Shown here piece by piece: positions 1 through 11,000 of a DNA stretch of 64,000 nt. The stretch is from Asterochloris sp. CNOR1. Lineage: Eukaryota; Chlorophyta; Trebouxiophyceae; Trebouxiales; Trebouxiaceae. The stretch spans positions 1,364,001 through 1,428,000 of the forward strand of contig OZ017760.1 of assembly GCA_963969365.1 (NCBI GenBank). The letters are read 5' to 3'. Within the stretch, counting starts at the first letter, position 1; every line of letters begins with the position of its first letter. A program made the translations under genes and the position numbers. A model generated the notes under the pieces. It made no database searches. It was not told where the DNA came from and was given only the letters and a program-made list of their open reading frames with translations.

Positions 1-110
1 TCAGTTGCATTTCAGTTTAGAATGTCTAAGGCGGCCCTCTATCGTCTAGCCTTCATCAGACAGCCCCAACCACTGTCTGCAGGCCTTAGAGCTGTCTTCA
101 TGCCTGCCAG

Positions 111-1881
111 GTGCCCCTCCTCGTGGATGGGGATGCGACGCTCATAGAGTCCAATGTCGTGTCAGAGTTCTTGGACAGGAAGTTCCCTAACAAGGGCACC
201 CAGCTGTTTCCGACCGACCCTAAGGAGCTTGCGCTGGTGAGGGTCTTGCTGCTGTGTGCATGATGTGAAGCTGCCCTGGTGGGGGCCACCTGGCCCAGGA
301 TTGTGAGCTGCATCATGCTTGCAGCATACAGATACACGCTGTCAATGCCTGGTGTCAGTGCATCAATGCAACATGTGGACACTGGCTGCGACATGGTTGC
401 CAGCGCTGTGCCATGCCAGCTGTGGCCTGCCTGTGGGCTACCATGCCCATCAACTCTACCAGCCTGAAGTGCAGGCAATAAAAGCCTGTACAGGACTGTG
501 GAGCCCCCAGTCTCTGTGCACTTGTGTGAAAGGCCTCACAGGCGCCTCCTCTGGCGGGCAGCACTCAGAAACTCCCACTCAATGCAAAGTGAATAACAAG
601 CCCTGGTGCTGCTTTGTGCCTGCAGGTGCAGTGGTGGGTGACGATCTTCTCTGAGCAGTTCCAGCCCGCGCTGTTTGCAATCCTAGGCGCAGGTCAGCTG
701 GGACATGTTCAGTGCCTCTCTGGCTTCCTGGATGTGAGGAGGCAGAGTGCCCATGCACTGGGGTGTTGAGCTGTGTAAAAGTTGCCTGCAGCAGAAGCCT
801 CCTTGTTGTTCTTTACACAGAAGACCACTGTCAAGCAGTCAGCCTGCAATAAAGCCTGAGTTTGAACATGGCCTGCAGACTCCCAGGAGAAGATTCAGGA
901 GGCCAAGGACAAGATAGAGGCGGCCCTGCAGGTAATCAGGTCATGCATCAAATGCGCCGCCTGAAGTTGTCATGGAGCTTTGTTTCAAGCCACAATGTAC
1001 AAGACTGGCTGCACAGGACCGGCTGTGTAGCCCTGACCACCAGTGGCCTGCACAGCCTGCTGTGGGGCGCTGCCTTCCCAGTCACCCTTGTTTTAGTCAC
1101 CCTTGTTTTCAAACTGCATGAGCCCTGCTGCTTACCTATTGTAAGAGAGGCCTGCACAAAGCTCTTGGGACAAAACTCAGCGCTTGCTGCAGGTTTTGGA
1201 TAAGTTCATCACTCACTTTGGACAGTCCTCTGGCCCCTTTTTCTTCGGCGAGCGTTACTCCTATGTCGAGGTGGGCATGTTGTTGTCTATGAGGCAGGGT
1301 GCATGCTAGCCAGGCTGTCATGGCTGTTGTTGTCAGCCAGTCACAGCAGCACAGCCAATTTCCACAGTCGGCCTGAAGCTGTCACCAGTCTCCGGCATTT
1401 GGCAATGGCTCTTTTGCTGGCTGCCTTGAGTGAGGACTTCTGCAGTTGAGAAGTCATTGCCGAAAATGACATCAAACACATCAGACGATTCTGGGCTGCA
1501 GGTGGTCAGCACCCCCTTTCTGCAGCGTGCCGTTGTGGGGCTGCGGTACCACAGGGGCTATGACATTGAGAAGGCAATCAGCAAGCACGAGAGGCTGGCC
1601 AAGTGGCTGAAGGTGCGTGCAAAGTTACCTTGGTCTCAACTTGCAACCTGCTCCATGGTGCAGGAAAACCCTCGCTCCTCAGACAGAGCCCTTCGCTGTC
1701 CCCTCAGCATTCTTGAGCAATTGTGTTGCTCCTGTGCCTGCTAAGTCCATCTGACTCTAGTCTTGCCCTGCAGGCTTCACTGGACCGGCCAAGCCACAAG
1801 CAGACAGAGCCTTCCGCTGAGAGCATCGAAAATGGATGGGGCAAGTTTGTCAAGTTTGAGGGGAAAGTACAGGAGGAATAG
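111..1881 (+). CDS. Glutathione S-transferase (omega/lambda-like), 3' part
   Basis: Exons at 111-236, 626-692, 879-931, 1193-1270, 1502-1612 and 1774-1881 join in frame (180 codons, stop 1879-1881). The 5' exons lie left of the window. The first exon reads VPLLVDGD...LIESNVVSEFLD, the end of a GST thioredoxin fold with the ES motif that binds the gamma-glutamyl group of glutathione. The later exons form the helical C-terminal domain (FFFGERYSYVE, RAVVGLRYHRGYDI, HERLAKWLK). The fold implies glutathione conjugation or glutathione-dependent reduction in the cytosol or plastid. The omega/lambda class is inferred from the spacing of these motifs, and the N-terminal catalytic Cys or Ser is not visible. 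The next gene is convergent. GST identity is firm; subclass is tentative. Confidence 0.85.
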
Positions 1882-1926
1882 GAAGATCTTCCAGGGGCTC
1901 TTCTCTGCAGTCCGTCTTCCTGTAGA

Positions 1927-1931
1927 TGTAA
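1927..1931 (+). terminator. TGTAA poly(A) signal of the GST gene
   Basis: A TGTAA pentamer lies 46 bp after the GST stop codon. TGTAA is the usual near-upstream poly(A) element in chlorophyte algae. Position and motif fit, but no cleavage site can be seen. Confidence 0.45.
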
Positions 1932-2756
1932 ACGCTGTATCTGTCAGTCTCAAGCTGTGTAGTAAGGGTCTGTGCATGTCTGAGGACATTGCTGATGATG
2001 CACAGGCCCATGATGTGTTTTGTCACAGGAAATGAAATTATGTTACTTTCTGTGAGCAGCAATTATTGTCAGATCTAGGTGCTCAAGCCTGAGCAATTGC
2101 AAGCCATTTGCAGCAGGGCACTTTTGCGGCAAATCCATCAGGTCCTCCAAAACACCTGATGCCCAAGCATCCTGCACCTTGCAGGTATCCTTTTGCCTAG
2201 CGGAGCTGGAGGACCCTTTTTGAAAAAGGGTATCAAGCAACACCTGAAGGCCATGTGACTGCTGATGGTATATGTCTGAACTCTGCTCGACTGCTTTGGC
2301 CCCCGCCACGAATGTGCTTCTGCAGGACATGGACATCCCTGCAAGGCCATGGCATCCTCGTCCGTCATGAATGACATGCCCAGCCTTCCTGCTGCCTGCT
2401 GGCTGTGCTGTGGAGGCACGCCCCCTTTAGCACAGCGACCCCACAGTGGCTTCCCGTGCTGTGGGCATTTTACATAACCATTGGCTTGCTTTGAAACCAA
2501 GACACTGCCTCCCTGTTGCAAGTTGCCAAGTTCAAATGACATTTGTGCAGCTGTGAGAGTGCACCCTGTGTCAAATACAGGCTAAGGCGGGCTCCAGACG
2601 ATGTTATCCGCTGTTCAGAGGGCACTGGGACCCCTCTCTAGCAGCCACCTTGAGCGCCTGCCAAGAGCACCTTGCCACAGCAATCCCCCAGCATCCCCAC
2701 ACCTTGTGTGCAGCATACACGCCCGCCAGCAGGGGCCCTGTGTTGCATCTGCGTCA

Positions 2757-2831
2757 AGCCTTGGATGTCTGCCTGCCAGGTGCCTCTCTTGGTGCATGGC
2801 GAGACCACCCCTGAGTCCATTGCTGCGTCAA
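2757..2831 (+). repeat. Decayed copy of GST exon 111-236
   Basis: The segment repeats the acceptor and first part of the GST exon. TGCCTGCCAG is followed by codons for VPLLVHGE.TPESI, against VPLLVDGD.TLIES in the exon. Similarity fades after about 55 bp. No other GST exons follow in order, so this is an echo and not a second gene. Confidence 0.6.
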
Positions 2832-3070
2832 AGCATGTGAGCTCGCTTAGCGGCCGTCCGCAAGCTGGTAGGGCTGGGGAGCCAGAGGCGTCTCGTTGCG
2901 CTGCAGGTGCTCACAGCAGTTGTTGCAGGTGAGGGCAGTAGAGGCCCCTGCCAACCTCTACAGCCCCTGTGACACAGCACCTCTTCCCAGCCTCCTAGCC
3001 TAGCTGCCGGGGCCAGCCTGGTCACCCACGCGCTTCCCAGCACTCCTGCCATTGATAAATCCAGTGCAGC

Positions 3071-3340
3071 ATGTGAGCCTGTGTATGGGGCATCAAAGCA
3101 GGCTATGTCTCAATTTGGCAGGGCACCTGCTGGCACATAATTGCACCCAGAAGCAGGATCTTCCTAGCTCGTTTTAAATTGACGTGTACATCAAAGAAAG
3201 CTGATGTGAGCCTGTGGTATGGGGCATCAAAGCAGGCTATGTCTCAGTTTGGCAGGGCACCTGCTGGCACATAATTGCACCCAGAAGCAGGATAGCCTTC
3301 CTAGCTCGTTTTAAATTGACGTGTACATCAAAGAAAGCTG
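3071..3340. repeat. Recent tandem duplication, two units of 133 and 137 bp
   Basis: Unit 1 (3071-3203) and unit 2 (3204-3340) differ only by two small insertions and about one substitution. Neither unit contains a recognisable gene or mobile-element end. The near identity implies a young event. Confidence 0.95.
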
Positions 3341-5066
3341 ATGTGAATGACAGAAAGATGATTTCGGGCTGAACCCCCGTGGCGCTCTTCATCCTGTCTG
3401 CTCTCGGCTGTTGTGCCCTGCAGCCACAGGATGATGAGGGGGTCAGTCCGGGACACTCAGGGGTTTTGGGCGCCTCCGGAATGGGGTGGTGAGTGCAGCA
3501 GCTGGATCTTTTTGCTAACTGCAATTCCTGCCTACATCATACAAATTCAAGCAGTGACCTGTTCAGTTGCAGGCAGAGGCATAGCCGGCAGCTGGTGTTT
3601 GCATGGCCTCTGATGTCCGATCAGCGGCTTTGGGTGAGCAGATCAGCCTAGCAGCCTTGTGGGAAATGTCCCTGGGTCACCTCAGCTGCTGCTGACCCTG
3701 CAGGTCCTGCAATTTCATGCCCCGGCACCCCAACCAGCCAAGGCGCAGGCTGCCTTATGGTACTTTTGAATATGCTGTGCGGCTGGCTTCTGTGTGCTGT
3801 GCACTACCGCAAACAAACGATAGGAACCCAGTGTCACCGATGCAGAGTGGCTTGATGACGGTCCCAGTACACTCCAGGAAGGAAGGTGTGGCAGCCACAA
3901 GTGACTGGCCCCTTGAGCAGCTGCGCGGCAAGGGCTGACGACCCCTGTGCTGCCATATTTGCTCGTGAGGTCGCTGTGTGGTCGCTGTGTGAAGAACAAT
4001 AGGCTGAGGCACAGCACATCCCAGCGCTGTGCAGGTGGTGCAACTGAAGTCGATTGGGACCCTTTCGCATCAGGTCATCAGGGCAGCCCAACTGCGGGCA
4101 CCAGGGCCCCTCACAGGGGCCCACAAAATTATTCAGCAGCAGCCGCAGTGCTTGCTCCCCGCCGGCAGCCTCAGCACCTCTCATATGCTTGGCCAGCTGA
4201 CAATTAGGGCAGTCAGCATGAGCGAGACGCATAGTACGCCTTGCACTTCACGTCGCCCCTGTGTTTGTATCATTCACAAGAAAAAGTCCTACTGCCTCTG
4301 CACAGGAGTATACTGTCTGCGCTGCCGACGCAGGCTCTCATGTCTGTCTGTTTGTGGTGCTTGCAAAGCTTGTTGTACGCCGACTACAAATAGCTGATGA
4401 GTGATGGGCACTGATGTACTTCAGATGGACAGAGTGAAAGCCGGTCAAAGTAGACTGAAGCTATACCAGAGCAAAAGATGTACCAGAGCAACAGGGGAAT
4501 CCCCATGGGACTCAGGGGAGTATTCAATTCAGATGAAAGTGATCTGTACAAGTGGTGTCCTGCCCGCTAGCTGGATTGATGGCCTTGAGGTCAGAAGCAT
4601 GCCTGATAGGATATGTCTCTGAAGAGGCCTGGTGCGATCTACCCTAACCCTGTGCTGCCCACAGGCACTGATGCCAGTGCTCCTCTGACCACCTTCCTGC
4701 CCAATGCCTACCTGTTTCTGCTTGGGCCTGCCTGGCAGCAGGCTAGGAAGCCTGCGTGGGGCAGGCCCCTGCTTTATGAAATTTGTGGGGTGGCCAGGCG
4801 GTGACCTGCACGTCAGAGGTGACGTTCATGCGAAGGGAGCCTGAACCTGTGCAGGGCCTGCAGGGCTTGCTGGGAGGGCATCCACACAGCTGAATCTGGC
4901 TGCAGTGCGCCCATCAGCAACGGTAGCAGTACAACCCAGAACAGGGCAGGAGGGCGCGTACTGCGGGTCAGCACTCCCCTGAAGGACACTGGCTGGTCTT
5001 TCAGAGCAGCAGATGCATGGAACATGCGAGAGCAGGGGGCTCACCTGAGATATGCCGCCTGCTCCC

Positions 5067-8000
5067 TTAGTGGAGCAAAGGCGGTACAGGGGGCATGGGG
5101 TGCCTGAAAAGGGCTCTCCTCTGCCCCCCGCTCCTGCAGATGCTGCCCGCCGCCGCCCTTTGCATGCCTGCAGCACCATCACAGATCGGCATGAGCTGCA
5201 GCCAGTGTAGCAGTGGTGACTGTGCACCAGCCAGGCTGTCAATGCTCATGCAGTCATGTGTAGCCTGCAGCTTGATTCGTTCGAAGCACCGTGGTGGCCC
5301 CAGCAGCAGCAAGTCGTTGTGCCACTGGCCACATCAGTGGAGCAGTGGTTCAAGTGGGCCTGAACTCACATGCAGCTACCAACATGCTTTGCAAAGGGGA
5401 GGGGTTTCAGAGAGGTGGGCCTAAATGCAGTCAGATGCCGCACCAAAATTTGTCGCCAGCTGTGAAAGGGGCCACGCCAGCAGCAAAAGCCACTTGAGCA
5501 GGTTGTGCACTGCAGACCTGATGAAGTAGGGCGAATCAAACTGAGTGAGCACCCGCTCTGCCTCCTCAAAGTTGCTCAGAGGCACTTGGGCAACTGCAGC
5601 CTCCAGCTCGGTTACAGGGAAGGGCTTGTAGGGGTGGGCCTCCGCTGCATGAGCAGCTCTGGCATTGCTGTCGGCACTGCATCGCAGCAGCAAGGTGGCA
5701 GTTTGCGCACAGGGTCATGTGGTTTACAAGTAGCTCAGGACGCAATGGACAGATGACAGCGACCTGGCATCAAGCACAGTCAATGGGCAGCCTAGGCCTT
5801 GCCGTCAGCACCATACAAGTGATGACAGGCTGGCAGTCGACTTTACAGGAGATAGCAAGCTCAGAGCCAGGTGAGATTTTGGCCAAGCAGCAGTCAGGGC
5901 GAACCAGGGGCCACGCCCTTGAGTACTGTCTGCGGTGGTGGCCTGTTATGGCACAATGAACACTGCCCAGCCTGTTGTCCAATTGCCAGCAGAGGGCAGC
6001 TCACTCGACCTCCCCCAGACTGTCAGCAGCAGATGCGCAGGCCTGCATATTCTCATCCAGCCCCTGGACAACGACACAGACGGGCAGAAACTCACATGAC
6101 TCGCGCTCTCAGCTTCTCTGCAGCGTGGGCGCAGGCCTGAACCTTCTGCTCCTGTCTCTGGACATGCTGGAGAGCAAAGTCCTCAGAACTCCCCGACCTC
6201 GAGTCCACGCCCTGAGTTGAACCTAGGATCTTCCCTCTCAGTGCACCTCTCCCTTTGCCTGAGAGGCAGGACAAGAGCAGTCACTGCAAGGCTGTACTCA
6301 CTCTCAGGTGGTGTCCTCCTGGGACTGGCACATGCTGCCGCACAGCGTCAATAGTTACAGCAGCCAGAAATTGGGCCCACTTCCAGTCTCAGGTGCACAG
6401 ATGCTGCTGGTGAGGTGCAGGCAACACCTGCAGAGGTTCATGAAAACCCGTGTCCAGTTAGGGTGAGCTGCAGCATGTCTGCCACAGCACGTCACTGAGG
6501 CATGTCGGTGCATTGTGTGTGACCAAAAGGTTCTGCCAGAACTAGAAGTCGTCTGACAGACGCCGCTTACCTTGCTGAACGGGAGTGATGCCCGCCTGTC
6601 TCTGGGCCGTCTGCAGCTCAGTATGGGCGCTCCCCAGTGCAAGAAGGGCCACCCTGTACTCCTGCAGGGAGATAACCTGTTGTGAGCAGAAGCTCACCGG
6701 CAGCCTGAGGTGTGTTGCCCTTGCAACAAGAAGCGCTACCCTGTGTGCCTGCAGTCAGTGACCTCTAATGGGCAGAAGTCTCCCTGTCAAGGCAAAGAGC
6801 CATTGGCATCAGGACTCCTGGAGGCCCCCCTTCAGCCCTGGAGTGCAGATAGGCTCGGGTCAGCAGAGCAGCTGCAGAGATGGAGAGCTGGCAGGATGCA
6901 ACAGTATAAGTCTCCTCCTCAATAGCTGTCAGCCACACAACTCTGCTCCAAATGGACAGACACTCTTCACTCAGGGTCGGGGGACAGGTGCTGGCCCAGT
7001 CACCATGGGAGTGCAGCCTCAGAGCAACACACACGCGCAGCTGCAGACTCCCCTGCCCATGGCGTCCTCACTGGCAGGCAAGGGTTCTCGACACAGCTGC
7101 ATATGCCTCTCAGAGCAGACCTGTCCCTGCGGAACACAGGCGCTGCTGAGCCCACTTCTTAAGCTCTGTCCAGGCTTTTGCAGGTGCCTCAAAGTAGCTC
7201 CTTGCTGGAGCTAGCGTCCTTCACACCATTGCACCACCCATCAGGACAGCTGCAGAGCGCTGCATGTTGCTGTTAGGACAACTGTCCTCGGGCCGGAAAA
7301 GATGCCAATCTGCTCACCTGCTGCATGCTGCCCTGCGCAAGGCTCCTACACCAGGTGCTCAAGGTATACTCCCATCAAAGGCTGGCAACATCTGTTGGAG
7401 CTGCAGAGCGCTGCATGCAACCCTCAGAGCAACTCAGACGCTGTTGGACCCATGTGCTGCAGTTGCACCCACCTGCTGCAGTTGCGCACTGCTCTGTGCA
7501 ACCTTCTGCTGGATGCCTGGGACAACATCCTTGCCCCTTTGATGTGCAAAACCCCCTGATGAAGTTGCGACATGCTGCATGTGTGGTTGAGACGAGACCG
7601 CCTGTGAGCAACACAGGCGCCGCCCAGCCCACCTGTTGCAGCTGCGCAGCGCTCTGTGCAAAGCTCATGCACTCAGGGCACTCAGAGAAGACACCGCGGA
7701 GGGGTCCGTCGGACGACATGACTGGGCGCAGCGCTGCTGGCACATGGGCCTGCCCGCTGCGGGGGATCAGGGCCAGGGCGCAGGCAGTGGGCACCAGGGG
7801 GGCCACCAAGGCGTCTGCCTGCAGCCAGATGAACTGATATCAACACCACCTACAAAGACCGAGCTCTTTCCTGTTCTAGTTGCCTGGCAGATTCTTGAAT
7901 GGTACCAAGTGTGAACCATTGTGTTGCCAGCCAGACAGGGTGCACATGCTGGTTGGAGTGGCGGCAGATGCATTGCTACAGCAGAACTCAGGGCCATGAC

Positions 8001-11000
8001 GCACACTATGGGAGTCAACAAGGCATGGGCCTGCGTTTGGCAGGCTCCCCAAGTGCTGCTCCTATGCAAAGCTGAGGTATACATCGAAGAGTCCTGGTGG
8101 CGGCCTGGCAGGGGTGACACACTGTACAGAAACACAGCTGGCAGCTTATGCTGCTACTGCGAAGGGTGTGCAGAGTGGGGGACACCAGGAGGGGTGAGCA
8201 GGGCCTCCACCCACACCTGGCTGGCCGCCTGGGCTCATGCAGCTGCTGTTCATCTGATGTGACGCGAGCAGAAGTACAAGCATGCATTTTGCAGTGCCGC
8301 GACAAGCAAAGCAAGGCTCGGCTGACCCCCAGCTGTTGTTCTGTGGGGCCACTGCTGCCGCCACCACATAGGCTGGCCAATGGTCAATGCCAGGCGTTAC
8401 TTATACACTTGCGCAAGATATTGCCGCCATGAGCACAGCAGTGTCTGTGCTCGCCTGCAGATGCTGCTGGAGGGGACCTGTTCCCTGATGCTGTTCCAGA
8501 GAGGGGATAACAAAGCACACAACTGGCCCAGTATCACACAATTGGCCCAGCTGCACACCTGCAGCTGGTGCAACATAGCATGCAACCTGGCATCATGCTC
8601 ACGGCCCTATGCTGGTGCATGATGAGCAACAGCAGGTCATGATGCAATCTAGCATCATGCTGACCCAACACCGAACAGCACGGCTTAGCTGACCACCAGC
8701 TGCTGCTGCTGCGGGGCCACTGCAGCAGCCACCGCCTCTGCTGGGCAGGACTAAGATTGCACAACATGTGTTTGCAACCTAGCATCATGGTACTACAGCC
8801 GACAAAACTTGGCTGACCTCCAACTGCTGCTCCTTGGGGGCCAGTGCAGCAGCCACCAAGTCCGCTGCCCGTGGGCCAGAGCAGTCATAAATCCACCGGT
8901 AGTCTGCGCAGACGCCCTCAGAGTACATACGCATCATCCAGACCAGCCCCTGCAAGCCAACAAGTGCTCATTTGGGCAGATGCCTGGCAGTATAGCTCTG
9001 ACTGGCACCTCTGCTCAGCAAGTATCGTGTTACAGAAGGCCCCTTTGTGTACATACGCATCATCCACACCAGCCCCTGCAGGTAGCCAGTCTGCAAAATG
9101 GTGAAGTTCCTGGACTCTGCTGCATGCAGCCCAGCAGCGCTGCCCTGTACACCAAAGTGTCCTCTTCAAAAGGTGGTCTGCAGATATGCTGTCCCGCCGC
9201 ATGTCCACAGCTTCCCACACCAACATTGTTGGCCTGCTGCAGCTTTGAGGTGAACATGGGGCAAGCAGGCAAGGCGCTTCAGCTACCTCCTCCAAAGTGC
9301 AGGCTTGCCCTGATGAAGGGAGTGTGCATCGCTGGGTGGCCCAGCCTGTCTGCCGTCTTTCCGCAGCCTCAGTGCCAGGCAGAACCCTGCATGCTCACTC
9401 TGAGGTACAGGTGTGCGTCGCTGGGGAGCTTGGCCTGCCTGCCACCCTCCTGCACAGCCTCGTCCTCAGAGTCATCGCTGGTCTCGGAAGGGGACTCGCC
9501 TCCTGGTGTAGAGCCAGAGCTGCCTGATGGAACAGAGGCAGATCAGCTGGAGAAGAAACGGTGCCTGGGGAGGGCAACACACCTATCACAACAAACACTG
9601 TACTAGCCACGGCAAGAACAGCATTGAATGGAGTATTTTCTCCGAGCTGACAGTGACAGTGATCGCAGAGAACATGCAGCATATTAACAGGAGACAAGTC
9701 CATCAATGCCATACAGCTTGCAGCTAGCGAGGTGAGAGGTCTGTTGAATTGAGAAAGGACCAGGCCCGTCTGCTGATGGAGGAGACACACAAATACTTGA
9801 TGGCACAGGTCCAGCAAATAGGGTGTCCACCTGCTTCGAGGCTCGCTGATGAAGTGAACTCAGACAATGACACATCGTGCCGAAGTCTGATTGGAATGAT
9901 CAAGAAAGCCCTGCCTGAGGGGAAGTAACATCGCATGCCTGATGGCACAGGTCTGGTGGACAGCATTGTCTACATGATGTAGGAGGCTGCCAGTTGATGG
10001 TGGGACATTGAATCATCATACCACGCGATGAAGCGGCCAGGCCGCCAGCTGATGGTGGGCGCGGTAAGCAAGTGGTGGCACACGTGTGGTGGACAGCATT
10101 GCCTACCTGTTGAAGGAGCCTCGCTGCCAGGTGCAGGAGAGGTTTGTCGTGACCGGGCAGCCTGCCGCAGTTGGGACCGTGCCTGCTCCAGGCTCACGCC
10201 CAACAGCAGTTGGCACAGCAGCGCGGCGTTGATGGAGGGTTGGCCGTGCTCGTCGAACGCTGCCAGAGTCCTGCAGGCACAGAAGACCTTGGTGTGTTGC
10301 CATACCGATGCAAATTGGGCTGAGGGGAAGCACGCAGAGCGCCACCTTTTGGTAAGCTTGACAGAGCTGGCGCTTCCACAACCACAGAATTTGCAGCAAC
10401 AGGGTGAGCAGCTGGGCAGCTGCTGGTGAGTCTACTGAGGCAGTAAGTGCAGGGTGCTGGATACATGTCACAGCAGCCATGCTATGCATGGGTACAGCAA
10501 TAGGACTTAGTGCACTTGGCAGTCTGCCTCGAGCCTGCCCTGCATGGTGCTCCCAAGACGATGTGCCAACCAAGGTGCACACGGTGAGGCACCCATGCGG
10601 CTGTCTACACAGAACAAGCCAGCAGGCCACTGCAGGCATGATGCCGAGCAGTGCAGGGTGCAGGGCCCAGGCAACAGTCTGCAGCACACTGGTCGGCTGA
10701 CTGGGCCTGGCAGCAGTCATTGCTCAAACAACAGCTGTGCTTGGCAGCCCTGCACGCCTTCCATGGGCACACCATTGCACAAGTCTGGCCCACCCATTGA
10801 GGCTGGCTGTGCAGAGTAGGGCAGCGCTTGCAAAGCAGGCGTGCAGCAGTGTATGGCTTGCTTGGGGCTGAGGCTGCACATTTGGCAGTAGTGTCTGGCA
10901 GTGACAGACATCGGACTGGGGCTGCAGTGTCTGCTGCAATGCAGGGAGCCTGAGCTGAAGGCCACCCCCGAGCACTCACTGCTTGGCCCACTGGGGTTGG

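Larger units (their letters stand above)
1882..5066. other. Intergenic stretch, no supported gene
   Basis: Short open frames occur on both strands but none shows a domain or a chain of in-phase splice sites. The stretch holds a partial copy of a GST exon near 2775 and a recent 133-137 bp tandem duplication at 3071-3340. It lies between two convergent genes, so 3' UTRs are expected at both edges. An alternative last exon of the exoribonuclease gene could extend to 4813. Confidence 0.5.

Noticed and set aside
2600-3620. A second, tandem GST gene
   Set aside because: Only a fragment of one exon near 2775 resembles the GST gene; the other exons are missing and the rest shows no in-phase splice chain.
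4813-5045. Last exon of the exoribonuclease gene ending at 4813
   Set aside because: Possible, but it needs a reading phase that does not follow from exon 5518-5644; the stop at 5067 fits directly.
8809-9606. 265-codon open frame on the plus strand
   Set aside because: It lies antisense across exonuclease exons 8857-8949 and 9399-9523 and their intron; it has no domain and mirrors the minus-strand gene.
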